Assembly (NCBI GenBank): GCA_963082975.1
Contig: OY720346.1
Location: 49,014,296 to 49,078,295 of the forward strand
Length of the DNA: 64,000 bases
Reading direction: 5' to 3'
Source of the DNA: Labia minor
Lineage: Eukaryota > Arthropoda > Insecta > Dermaptera > Spongiphoridae
The notes under the pieces were generated by a model. It made no database searches. It was not told the origin of the DNA and saw only the letters and a program-made list of their open reading frames with translations. Made by a program: the position numbers and the translations under genes. Shown piece by piece: positions 48,208 to 59,530 of this stretch (the first letter of the stretch is position 1; each line of letters starts with the position of its first letter).

Positions 48208-49568
48208 TAATTTTATTTTGATTTAATTATATATCTACAATCTAAAATAGTATATCAGGTGTATCTAACCTTTTCATGTATAAATTTAAATAAATAAATT
48301 TTATTTAATAACGAATTAATTTTTTTTTAAACAATTTTAATTAATTAATCAATTTATGAGTTTAGATTGTGTTTGTTTTAATATTTAAGTAATCTTTTCC
48401 CTCTCATTAATAGAATTCCCACATTTTCCAACTTCAAAACCTTACACAAGGACTTCATTTCCTATTTTCATATTCAATATGTATTTAATTTTTTCCCGAA
48501 AATATTTAATTATTTACTTATTTTATTATTAAACAAACTTAATTAATTATTAAATAAAACATTTTACTTTCATTGATTTTTTTTTAATATTATATTTTCT
48601 TAATCAATTATTGACCAATATTATCTAAACAAATTATATTATGAAATTATGATTATTAAAGAAAAACTAGATATTGGTATTTTGTGTGTGTAAAATCTAT
48701 ATATTAATAATTAATTATATTATCATTCAAGAGATTTTTAGGTCAGATTTAATAAAAAAACAAGTTATACAATATATAATTATTTATAAAATATTAAAAA
48801 AATAAATTCTTTAAAAAATTGCTTCATATACAATTTAAATAGTGATTTTTTTTAGTGAAAAAACTGGTTAATATTAATATTATCAATAATTTCATTTTTA
48901 CTTCCAATTGATATAATGAGAAAGTAGATTCAGGCTACAAACTACATATTCTATATTTTTATATTCCATATTTATTTATATTTTATTATAAATATAAATT
49001 TATTGCATTATATTATTTTGTGTTATTAACGCTTTGTTACATATATCTATATATGTTCTTATTATTAACAAATAATTAACTAAATGTGTGTGTGAATAAT
49101 TATAATATATCATTTTCTATGTTTTTTTATATATTATTAAATTATTAGTTTCTAAAAGTTTTAAAAGAATTTATAAAATCGAATTTGACTATAAATATTA
49201 TTATTATACATTATAAATCAATCTTAATATAGAATTATATAATTTTTATTCTAATATATTTTAATTTTCATATGTGTATTTATACTATAATAGACTAATA
49301 ATGTTGTAGGTATTTTTTATCTTATTATAATTTTTTTATTTATTTGGAAATTTATTATTAAATTCTGATATAATTCTCACAAAATTACTATAAAATTAAT
49401 TATACTACACATGTAGTACAAGAACCACATTCATTCAAAAGTTTTTATCTTAAGATCTTTACAACTACTTCATATTATTTCCCAACGTTCGTTTCTCAAT
49501 TGAATTCTGACAGGTCTAATACTTTCCTCACTCATTCGAGTCTCGTGTCTTATTTGTGTTTTGTATGA
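48208..49568. other. AT-rich sequence without recognised features
   Basis: Extremely AT-rich, no exon or repeat family recognised. The end (49440-49565) is less AT-rich but has no identity I can give. Confidence 0.5.
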
Positions 49569-49606
49569 TTTTTACCGACCGACGATAGTAAAGGAGGTAT
49601 TGTTTG
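49569..49606 (+). mobile_element. Family C 5' stub
   Basis: TTTTTACCGACCGACGATAG, TAAAGGAGGTATTGTTT, then unrelated AT sequence. The third 5'-only piece of family C. Confidence 0.6.
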
Positions 49607-49644
49607 ATATATATTTTTATGAAGAAGAAATATCTTAAATATAT

Positions 49645-49715
49645 TTTCATCCTCCAAAGTCATTGATCACGCCTCCCATAAATTTAAACGTCCATTATTT
49701 TACCTATTATTAAAT
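49645..49715 (-). pseudogene. Small LINE relic
   Basis: TCCTCCAAAGTCATTGATCA and CGCCTCCCATAAATTTAAAC match the LINE end around 43555-43600 (TCTCCTAAGGTCATAGACCA). Short and diverged. Confidence 0.35.
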
Positions 49716-50246
49716 ATGTAAAAGATTTGTGAAATTTGAGTTATGGATTGTTAGATATATTATATGATAGAAAAGCAAAGTAAAATTATTTAAAAACATT
49801 TTAAATTAATTGGTATGTGTGTTCAAGGGTCTTTTAATAAAATGTTGAGAATTATAATATGATTTTTTGTTTCGTGTTTATATAAATGCTATATGTAAAT
49901 ATAACTATGAAGTAAACTATATATACTTGAATAGAATAAAATTATAATACAATATCGGAATTAATGATGAAACTTGAAAATAAAAGAAAAATTTTAAAAA
50001 ATGATGTGAACTATAGATTTTTATACAAAAAATTGCTAAATTTGTTAAAGATCAAAATTGTAAATATTTTTTTTTATAAAAAAGTATATAAATAATTAAG
50101 TATTTGATTAATATAAAAATGTTTTATTCTTATATTCATACATTATAGTATTTATTTTATTGTAATGATTTGTTTTTTAGTTCACTGCACTGCGCGTTCT
50201 TACAACAAGACATGCGCCCGGCAAATTTTGAGAAATCGATTGAGCC

Positions 50247-51204
50247 TTTGGAGGCCCCTGCGAAGTGAGGGGTGCGTGGATAGTAGCTGGCTACTACTCT
50301 ACCGCTGCTATAACACCACCACGTGTTTTTTTTTCAATTTTATCTTTCGAAATTTAATAGAATTCATTTATTAATATTTTACCCAATAATTCAAGTTTGT
50401 TCTTTGAAAGTAATTTATTTCATATTTTATAGACAATTATTTATTATAGGTGTCAATAACTATAATTTAATTTATAAGTTAAGAATCATAATTTATTTAA
50501 AGATATTGAATTAGTGACTGATTATATAATATGATAAATTTTCGATTATGTATTCATCAAGTTAAAATGTCTGATAAGCTAGCAATGAACGAACATTTTC
50601 AGTTTCATAAATATTATTTTTATTATCTCTGGCGAGATAGTATTGCGATCACGAAAATTTTCGATGTAGAGATTTTGATGTTTTTATACGTTTTGAAGGT
50701 CCCTGAGTCATTTTCACCAAGTTTGAGAAACTATGTGTGTGTTTGTAGACAAGATTACGCAAAAATGGTTTGAGTTAGAATCATGAAATTTGGTACACGG
50801 GTATTATTCAAAATTCGTAGTTTTGTATTAACTTTTGAGAAATGTAGCTCAATCGGAATAGGACCATTACAAACCACGTTTTCATTTTTTTCCCCTAAAC
50901 TGACCTTAAAAATAAAGATATATGTTTAGTACTTTTTCACATGATTAACAATTGTATAAAACTGCTATATATAGAATTTCAGCTTGATTGAATCGCTGAA
51001 AGTACCGGAATTAATTTTTTAACACCTCTGCAAATCACGCGCCAGCACGTGACGTGGTGCCATCAACAAATAGCCAAACACACGCTAGTTTAATAAATAT
51101 AATTTATTAATTTTAATTTATAATTAATTAAATTTAATTTAAATATAATATATGTTAATTAGTCCAATTCAAATTTGTGAGATAGTCGAGTGGAGACACT
51201 CCAG
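50247..51204 (+). repeat. One arm of a ~1-kb inverted repeat pair (contains B3)
   Basis: From TTTGGAGGCCCCTGCGAAGT to the end of B3, this segment is repeated in inverted orientation at 56916-57907. The shared part includes 370 bp before B3, with a GC-rich stretch GGGGTGCGTGGATAGTAGCT and TAGCTGGCTACTACTCTA. Either B3 is part of a longer element or a segment carrying B3 was duplicated. Confidence 0.75.
50617..51204 (+). mobile_element. HINE-like family B, copy B3
   Basis: TTTTTATTATCTCTGGCGAG (diverged 5' end), TAGTATTGCGATCACGAAAA, a very short TGTG run, AAATTTGGTACACGGG, then TGTGAGATAGTCGAG and hairpin TGGAG-ACA-CTCCA. Almost no microsatellite compared with B2. Confidence 0.65.
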
Positions 51205-51941
51205 ATTTTTTTAAAATTGATCCAAAAAACAAATCTAAAATTTATTATAGAAATGTTTCTATATTTTTATTTTTTATGTAAATTTAAATTAAAATTATAA
51301 GGAAATTGTGAATGCAAAGAAATTGACATTGAATTGTATATATATTTGCCTCAATGAATTAATTTTTTTAGAAGGAAGATATTCTCTCATTTGATATATC
51401 TTCTATAAAATAAATCTATAAAAAAAAATTATTTAGATTTTATACAAATTTAGTAGTATAAATTGTTCAGTAATTTATTCCTAATCGTAAATTTGCTTGG
51501 GAATTTTATTTATAGCTACTAATAATTATTATGAAATGCAAATACCTACTTCCATCAAAAAAATTATTCTGTGTTTTTTTTTTTTATTTTATTTAATATT
51601 TATCATATATCGTAGAAAAATATTTTATAAAATACATTGTGTTTAACAGATCACATCATGTAAAGTATAATTGAAAGTTCAAATTTATAAAAATAATTTA
51701 TTTATATAAATTCACAAATGATAATAAAATATGATACAGAAATAGTTTAAATTTACAAAATACACTTGAATAATTTTAGAAATCAAAAATGTGTAGTTCA
51801 ATATGAACTTTGCTCTTTATTTTATAGTTTAATTAATATACATTTATTTTAATTGCAATAGTTTTTATAGACAATTTTCCCCAAATTTAAAAAGTTATGA
51901 TTTTATTCATTTGATAGTAATAATTTTGGTTTATATTTAAA
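51205..51941. other. AT-rich spacer
   Basis: No coding signal or repeat family recognised between B3 and Helitron H4. Confidence 0.5.
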
Positions 51942-52891
51942 TCTCCTATATATATATATATATAAAGGTTTTTGATTGCACATTGCTTAGAATTTAAAAA
52001 CTTCTGGATATCTTGGTTCCATCACCTCTAGAATCCAAAAGTGACTTTAGAATTTTTTATATCTGCCTGTCTGTCCGGAATATTGTGAAGATAGACTCAA
52101 AACTGACTGAACCGACTAAGAAATTACGTCACAATATAATTATATTCCTCTATTAATACATAGGCTATAAATTTTATCAATATCTAATTAATAACTAAAG
52201 AAATTATTTTTTTAAAATTTATATAATATTCTATGATGTTAATTCAGAGCATCCACAGGCTCACTGAAGAAGTCCATTCATTTACTAATTCTAGCAATTT
52301 TCACAAAAAGAATTATTATAATTTAAATTATATTATCTTGGTTTTTTGTTTTTAGTTTAATTACTCAATTATTAATTAATACAAAATTTTAAAAAATGAT
52401 TTATGATTATATAGAAATTTTTTAAACAAATGATATAAAGGATTGTTTAAATTTTAACAGATGTAATCAATTATTTGATGATGATTTAGAAAATTTTGAA
52501 AATTCTTTTGCTATTAAATTCAGAAATATGAGTTTAATTATATAATACTTTAAAATTTGAATATTTAATTATAATATTAAAATAAAAGAATATTTTGATT
52601 ATTATTATTTCTCATGCAACTTGGATGGGTAAATGAATTTGACTGGTGGAGAAGACAATTTTTAAGTTTCTACTTATTTTAGGAAAATTTCACTTAAGGC
52701 CAAATTAGACAACATTAGATCAGATCCAATCTCGCTAAGAACATTCAATATATTTCTGGACATCAATTACTATATTATGACTCACAATTTTAAATTAAAT
52801 CGTGTTTAAATTAAAAAAATAAATAGTTGATATTATTTAAATTTTGTATGTATTTGTGGGAAGACCAAATAAGTTAAAAGTGAGCAGCTAG
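51942..52891 (+). mobile_element. Helitron H4, short diverged copy
   Basis: Begins TCTCCTATATATATATATAT and continues AAAGGTTTTTGATTGCACAT like H0/H1. It shares TGGCTAAA-type and ATCTCGCTAAGAACATTCAA blocks with H1 (6930) and ends GTGAGCAGCTAG followed by T. The 3' hairpin and LINE segment are missing. About 950 bp; clearly older than H0/H1 by sequence divergence. Confidence 0.6.
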
Positions 52892-53984
52892 TATTTTAAA
52901 ATAAAATTTAATTCGAAATAAATTTAAATTCAACTGTATATATGAAAAAAATTGCTTTTGAAAACCGAAATGTTTGAAAATATTATTTTAAAACCATCAT
53001 TATACAATTAAAAATACTGAGGATTCTGGTGGCACAACCATATTCTATTAGATGAAATTATCGCCGAAGGTGGCTAAGTCGATTCTTTATATTTAAATTT
53101 AATGTACGTTTTTTTTTTTGACTGATCAAATCGTTTACTTTTTAATTATTTTTATAGTTTACGGGTTAAAATTCTAATTAATGTTCATGTAAGTTGAATG
53201 ATATTATAGTAGTTATTTTTTTGTCGATTATTGATGAGAACGTCATTCTGGTTTTATTTTTGACTGCCAATAAAAACAAAAATAATTATCAGATATATAT
53301 ATACATATCTATAGATATATAACATATAACGTATAATAAATGTGGATAAATTAACCACAAATTCATTCCATTTTGATGCATAAAATAAATAAATTAAGAC
53401 CTTGGCTGAAATGAATAAAGTGTTATTGATGAAGAAATTTAACATCGTTTCCTTATGCCTTATCCTAAGTGCCTTCAGGGTATCTTTACGCAAAACATTT
53501 TACACTGACAATTAAATACCTTTTTTTTAAAAAAACAAATTACAAATCATTTCTTATGTATGATGAAATAAAACTTTTTTGATGTAACTAATTAATAAAA
53601 TTTATTTTAATGGAATTACTAATTTAAGTTTATTAATTATTATTTTATATTTTTATTTATGTTATCATTAATTATATAGTAAAAGGAGTGTAAATATATT
53701 TTTTTTATTTGGAATATTAAATATCGACACATGTTAAAGAGGGGTAGATGAAGAAAGAATGACAGAGAGAGAGAGAGAGGGAGAAATAAATTGAGAAATA
53801 AACGCCTTTCGCACAGAACCAGTTTGGAACTAATAGTAATCTTTCCAAAAATAATTTGAAAGCGATCGATTTGAATAATAAATTGAAAATGAAATTTAAT
53901 AGTATCATATCATTTTTCTAAACTTAAACATTTTTTTTTTAAAGGTATATATTATTGAATCTTATTCTCAATAATTATATTTCT
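52892..53984. other. AT-rich spacer with a GA-rich patch
   Basis: A (GA)n-like patch lies at 53760-53785. No genes seen. Confidence 0.5.
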
Positions 53985-54420
53985 TATATGAGGGCAGATA
54001 ACTTTTTGAAATTCCTGTCTCTAAATGAAATGGCAACACTGCTCTGTCAGCAGGTAAATAAAAGCTGACTCCAGCTGTGTCTTTTAGTTTTTTTTGATAT
54101 CCATTAATAGAGACTACCTTGTGATTTGAGAAGAAATTAGAAAAAAGTGAATTTCCATAAAAGTCCATGCATTGGGATACGAATTGCTTCACCATCCGCC
54201 CTATTCTCCGGATTTAGCCCCGAGTAACTATTTCTTGAATTATAAAATAATTGTTATCCAAAAACCTGTGTTTCATTCAAAAAGTCACATACTGCCCTCG
54301 TATTATTTCTTGTTCATATTCAAAATCAATCAATTTCTATTCCCACTTAAGAATTGGAGGAATAAAGTAATATTTGGGCTTTGGATTCAAGATGATTAGA
54401 AAATAAATAAAGAAAAACCC
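53985..54420 (+). mobile_element. Internally deleted mariner with transposase C-terminal relic
   Basis: At 54172-54230 it reads GYELLHHPPYSPDLAPSNYF, matching the mariner motif HPPYSPDLAPSDYHLF. The residue after PS is Asn where mariner transposases have the third catalytic Asp, so it could not work. The upstream 180 bp (AAATGAAATGGCAACACTGC etc.) is mariner 5' sequence shared with 4195-4350; the middle of the gene is gone. Confidence 0.7.
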
Positions 54421-55268
54421 TAGATTTGGAACATAATATAAATAACTACAAAGTTTTTCCAACTCTTATTTTAATTTTCGTGTTCAGGGGTTGATAATTT
54501 CTCAATTTTGATCATAGAATGGGAGACCTCTTGCAAAATTCTAAACCCTGGTCTAAAAGCTTTTAACTTCTTGCCCTCCAGACCACAGTAGATCTTGTTT
54601 AAGAAATAAATACTTATTACATTTTTTTATTATTTTCAAAATTATTTGATCGTGCAAATAAATTTATTTTTAATATATTTGCTTGTATATTAAAAAATAA
54701 AAAGTTTTTATAAACTAAAAACCAAATCAATCAATTACAATAGCATGGTAGATCTCTTTATAATTTGCAAATTAATATATATAATAGATGGATATATCAA
54801 TACGAGGAGGTTTCTGATTTTGCGGATGAATAAAAATAATTCTATTTCTTATTAGTTTTATGGTATATTTGCAAAATCATATATTTTCAATTATTATTCA
54901 TAATTTCAAACTTTAAATTAAACTTAGAGTTGTCTTATATTTATAGCTTCATGTAAATTATTCTCAAAATTTATTTATATATGTTATTTAATATTCAAAC
55001 ATGGTATAGGATTTAATCGTTTTTGGGATTAATTCTAACATAAATAACATGTATTATTTATAAAAGATTATAATGTTTTAATTAATTTAACTTTAATGAA
55101 TTTTATAGTAAAAAATGTATTTCAAATATATATATTATAAAATTTTTAAATATTATTATTTTTTTGAAAGAAAATAAGGATTTTACTAAATCATTAAAAG
55201 ATATTTTATTTCTTTTCTATATATATAGAAATATCCTCTATAGGCAATGAATTATTAATTTAAATAAG
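54421..55268. other. AT-rich spacer
   Basis: A less AT-rich patch at 54485-54600 (GTTCAGGGGTTGATAATTTC ... CTCCAGACCACAG) may be a decayed repeat; I cannot name it. Nothing else seen. Confidence 0.4.
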
Positions 55269-55881
55269 TTGACCTGTGGCCAGGTCCGAACCGACCGACG
55301 GTTTGAAATAAATTAATTTCCAGCTACAGAAACAATTTCAAATAATTTTAATATATCTATTAATGTAATAAAAAACAGATATGGATACATAAATAATAAA
55401 TATAAACATTTTTAATTTTATTTTATTTATAATATATATGCAAGACCAGGCTGTGACGTCATGAATGGCTGGATGACGTCATATAATTTTAAATCAGGAA
55501 AAAACTAATAAATATGATTTTTCTCGAGGATAAAACCAATACAAAGTGCATGATTCGTGGTGATATATAAAAAAATCTCCTTTGGTGTGAAAATAACCCT
55601 TTCCTTCCTATCGTCGATCGCTAATACTACCACTTCCGGTTTCCGGAATTGCACCAAAAGTTGATCAATTCATCCCACTGATGCATTAAGTAAATATACC
55701 AAATTTCATTAATTCATTTCATCAGGCTGTACACATCTATACGGACGGACGGACAGACATCATGCTAAAAATACTTTTTTCTGTTAAGAAAATGCATGAT
55801 TCGTGGAGATATGTAAAAATCTCCACATGTGAAATTTGGTGTGAAAACAATACCTCCCTTACTATCGTCGGTCGGTAAAAA
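55269..55881 (-). mobile_element. HINE-like family C, copy C4 (minus strand)
   Basis: The 5' end TTTTTACCGACCGACGATAG lies at 55881 (minus strand). The 3' partner CCGTCGGTCGGTTCGG and hairpin GACCTG-GCCA-CAGGTC (55286-55271) lie at the other end. The inner duplicate of the 5' block is near 55620. Closest in sequence to C3. Confidence 0.68.
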
Positions 55882-56915
55882 TTTAAAAATTCATTCAATT
55901 TAAATAAATGTAAGTATAAGAAATATTGTACAGAATTAAAAAAAAAATTAAATATTGATCATTATTGTTTATTGAGCTAGTTTCTATAGTAATTATAATA
56001 AAATATATTTTGGAATATTCAATAATGGACTATAATAAATGTTATATTTTTATAAAAAAAAATTTACAGGTTGTTTTCTGTAAAAAATAATTTAATTTAA
56101 ATCTGTATTTACAAGAAATAATGTTATTTTCTAGTGCTAATAAGTCTTCATTTAATCATTCTTAAATTATAAAAAATAATTTAGTTATAATATTATATGT
56201 AGAAAATATCTGAATATAATATAATATAAATAAAGGAATTTTATGTTTATACGTTTTTTATTCTGATACAACATATATTAAATAAAAACTGCTCTATTTT
56301 TGATTTAAAAAACGACGTAATAAGATTGATAAATAGAGAAAGAAAGAGAGCGAGCGAGATTAAATTAACGAGCCAACAACTGAATGTCTGACAGTGAGAA
56401 GAAAATTATATTTAACTTGACGAGGAAAAGGAATTAGAAAGAAATACGTCATAAGACAGATTTGTATATGATCTTAATATGACTATTGTATATTTTATAT
56501 GAAACATATTAAACAAAATAATTTTAATTGATAAATAAAATTCATTAATATTTTCTAATTGTTTATAAATATTTTTTGGTAGCATATTAAGACTTCACTT
56601 GTGCAATAAAATTAAATGAATATAATAGTGTCATAATAAGGGGGGAGGGACGACGTGTTACACCATCAGTGGAATGACATTAAAATGAAAAATTTTAAGA
56701 GAACACAAATTTCAAAGTAAAACACAACAGTGTTACATTTTAAATAAATTTTTTTCAAACTTTAAATTAATTTTTATTTTTGTTATTTTAATGTAAAATT
56801 AATTTTAGGTGAAATTCTGGTAGGAGGTGAACCATTGTATTAATGTATTAATATTAATAATAATATCATACATATATATAGAAGATTTATATCATAAGAA
56901 AATCATAAAAAAAAT
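55882..56915. other. AT-rich spacer
   Basis: No coding. A small patch at 56330-56480 is less AT-rich with a GAGCGAGCGAG run. A block at about 56840-56890 (ATTAATATTAATAATAATAT) is repeated at 58335-58395. Confidence 0.45.
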
Positions 56916-57535
56916 CTGGAGTGTCTCCACTCGACTATCTCACAAATTTTAATTGGATTAAAACACATATATCATATTTAAATTAAATTTAATTAATTAT
57001 AAATTATAAATACATTAATAGATAATATTTATTAAACCAGCGCGTGTTTGGCTCTTTGATGAAGGCACCACGTCACGTGCTGGCGCGTAATTACCAGTTA
57101 ACATGTAAAAAAAATGAATTCCTGTACTTTCAGTGATTCAATCAAGCTGAAATTATATATATAGCAGTTTTATACAATTGTTAATCATTTGAAAAAGTAT
57201 TAAACATATATCTTTATTTTTACGGTCAGTTTGGAGGTAAAAAAATGAAAACGTGGTTAGTAATGGTTCTATTCCGATTGAGCTACATTTCTCAAAAGTT
57301 AATACAAAACTATGAATTTTGAATAATGCCCATGTACCAAATTTCATGATTCTAGCTCAAACCATTTTTGCGTAATCTTGTCTACATACACTCATACACA
57401 CATAGACACACCTCATTTTTCTCAACCTTACTAAAAATGACTCAGGGACCTTCAAAACGTATAAAAACATAAAAAACTCGACATCGAAAATTTTCGTGAT
57501 CGCAATACTATCTCGCCAGAGATAATAAATATAAT
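56916..57535 (-). mobile_element. HINE-like family B, copy B4 (minus strand)
   Basis: Minus strand: TTATCTCTGGCGAGATAG at the 5' end, TAGTATTGCGATCACGAAAA, a short TGTG/TATG run, AAATTTGGTACATGGG, TGTGAGATAGTCGAG, hairpin TGGAG-ACA-CTCCA ending at 56918. Paired with B3 in the large inverted repeat. Confidence 0.65.
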
Positions 57536-57907
57536 ATTTATGAAACTGATAATGTTCGTTCATTGCTAGCTTATCAGACATTTTAACTTGATGAATACAT
57601 AATCGAAAATTTATCATATTATATAATCAGTCACTAATTCAATATCTTTAAATAAATTATGATTCTTAACTTATAAATTAAATTATAGTTATTGACACCT
57701 ATAATAAATAATTGTCTATAAAATATGAAGTAAATTACTTTCAAAGAACAAACTTGAATTATTGGATTAAATATTAATAAATAAATTCTATTAAATTTCG
57801 AAAGATAAAATTGAAAAAAAACACGTATTGGTATTATAGCAGAGGTCTCTAGAGTAGTAGCCAGCTACTATCTACGCACCCCTCACTTCGCAGGGGCCTC
57901 CAAAGAG
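56916..57907 (-). repeat. Second arm of the ~1-kb inverted repeat pair (contains B4)
   Basis: Reverse complement of 50247-51204 over its whole length, including the GC-rich start AGTAGCCAGCTACTATCTAC. The two arms are about 5.7 kb apart. Confidence 0.75.
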
Positions 57908-58189
57908 GAAGAAAAATGAAAACGTGGTAGGTAATGACCCTCTTCTGAATGAGTTACATTTCTCAAAAGTGTATAGAAAACTACGAATTTTGAATAATGC
58001 CCGTGTACCAAATTTCATGATTCTAGCTCAAACCATTTTTGCGTAATCTTGTCTACATACACTCATACACACATAGACACACCTCATTTTTCTCAACCTT
58101 ACTAAAAATGACTCAGAGACCTTCAAAACGTATAAAAACATCAAAATCTCGACATCGAAAATTTTCGTGATCTGGCGAGATAGTAAAAA
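57908..58189 (-). mobile_element. HINE-like family B, copy B5 (5' part only), joined to the B4 unit
   Basis: The 5' end TTTTTACTATCTCGCCAG lies at 58189 on the minus strand and the sequence runs as in B4 to about 57912, where it stops and the B4 unit begins at once. B5 and B4 are thus head-to-tail with B5 cut short. Their common parts are nearly the same. Confidence 0.6.
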
Positions 58190-58479
58190 TTATTGAAATT
58201 CTTTATTATTGTTAGGTAATATTTTTTTTATTTTTATGTAAAATTATATTAAGAAGAAAATATGGAGTGGAGAGAAGTGGTGATCCCATAACTATCCAAT
58301 CCTGGCGAGAACATCCCTAGAGACATCACTGAATTATTGTATTAATATTAATAATAATATCATGACTTTATTAGAAGATATCATGAATAAAAAAAATTAA
58401 TTATATTCTTTATTATTGGATGTTGCACAAACATAGTAGGCTCTTAAAATAAACAAATAAATAAATAAAAATAGATATC

Positions 58480-58905
58480 TATGCGCACGGCAGTGCGCCG
58501 GCCAAGTTCCAGCAAGCCGCGCGCATGCCGTAAGTATATTTACACGAATGGTTTGGAGTCACTTTTGACCCCCCTGTATCTCAGTGCCTATTGCAAGTAC
58601 AGAGATAAAATTTTATCTACATAGTCATGTACTAGAACTAAAGCAGTATGCCAAATTTCATAGTTATACCTTCAGTAGATCCTGAAATATGACCCTGTGA
58701 AAATGGCTTATTTTGGAACTGATTCACTGATTGGTCAACAAAATTCTTAGGGTATTTCCAATTGTCCTAGCGCTATGAAATTTGGCATACAGGTCGTGTG
58801 TTATAAGTAGGTTAACAAAAAATTATGAAATTTAAGAAATCGGTCAAGCTTGAGTTGTTATAATCGAATATCAATGCGATTTTAACGAATTCAAACGAAT
58901 TCATT
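58480..58905 (+). mobile_element. Unclassified repeat, HINE-like (family D)
   Basis: Starts in a GC-rich patch with GCGCAC-GGCA-GTGCGC hairpin and GCCGCGCGCATGCCG. It then carries lines such as CCAAATTTCATAGTTATACC and ATGAAATTTGGCATACAGGT that echo the AAATTTGGTACAC phrase of families A-C. The 3' end is not seen; it runs into A4. No coding. Confidence 0.4.
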
Positions 58906-59235
58906 GGTTTTGTCAGAAACTAATCAAGCTAGGTCTTCGAAATTTGGTACACCGATATTATTCACAGTTTGTAGATTTCTTTTAAAATTTCGTCAAAATA
59001 GGTTAACCGGAAGTGGTACTTTACCTACACTGGTTGCGTTTACCTTTCAAGTAAAGTACCAGTTTGCTTCGAGATATTTTCTTCATATTTTGTATATAGA
59101 TTTAAAAATATGAAAAAAATTCAGATACCAAATTTCATCATGATCTGACTACCGGAAGTGACATTTTACCTATACAAGTAGCGTTAGGTGTAAATTATAA
59201 ATATATATAATAGTGTTAAACCATTTTACTTTATA
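58906..59235 (+). mobile_element. HINE-like family A, copy A4 (internal part only)
   Basis: From ACTAATCAAGCTAGGTCTTC through AAATTTGGTACACCG, AAGTGGTACTTTACC and GTGACATTTTACCTATACAA it matches A3. The 5' repeat and microsatellite and the 3' inverted repeat with hairpin are both missing. Confidence 0.6.
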
Positions 59236-59530
59236 ATTTAAATTAATGTTTGTTTATTTTTATTGTTATAACTTAACAGTTTCTATATAATTTTCAATTA
59301 ATATTAATAGTTCTAATTATTTATTATTCAATACAAGTTGAAAATTCAGAACTATAAAATAAAAGAACAAATAAAATTATTAGGTATATTTAATATATAA
59401 ACAAATATAATTTTAATTTAAAAAAATTTGCAATTTTTTTAAACACAAAATTACTTCAAAGGCTAAGAATGGACGCGGGCGCGGCACAAAAAGGAAAAAA
59501 TAGGAAGCTTTCTTAAAAAAAAGTATTGAA

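Noticed and set aside
50165-50374. A small gene starting MICFLVHCTARSYNKTC
   Set aside because: It overlaps the leader of the inverted repeat, and the matching arm does not keep the frame.
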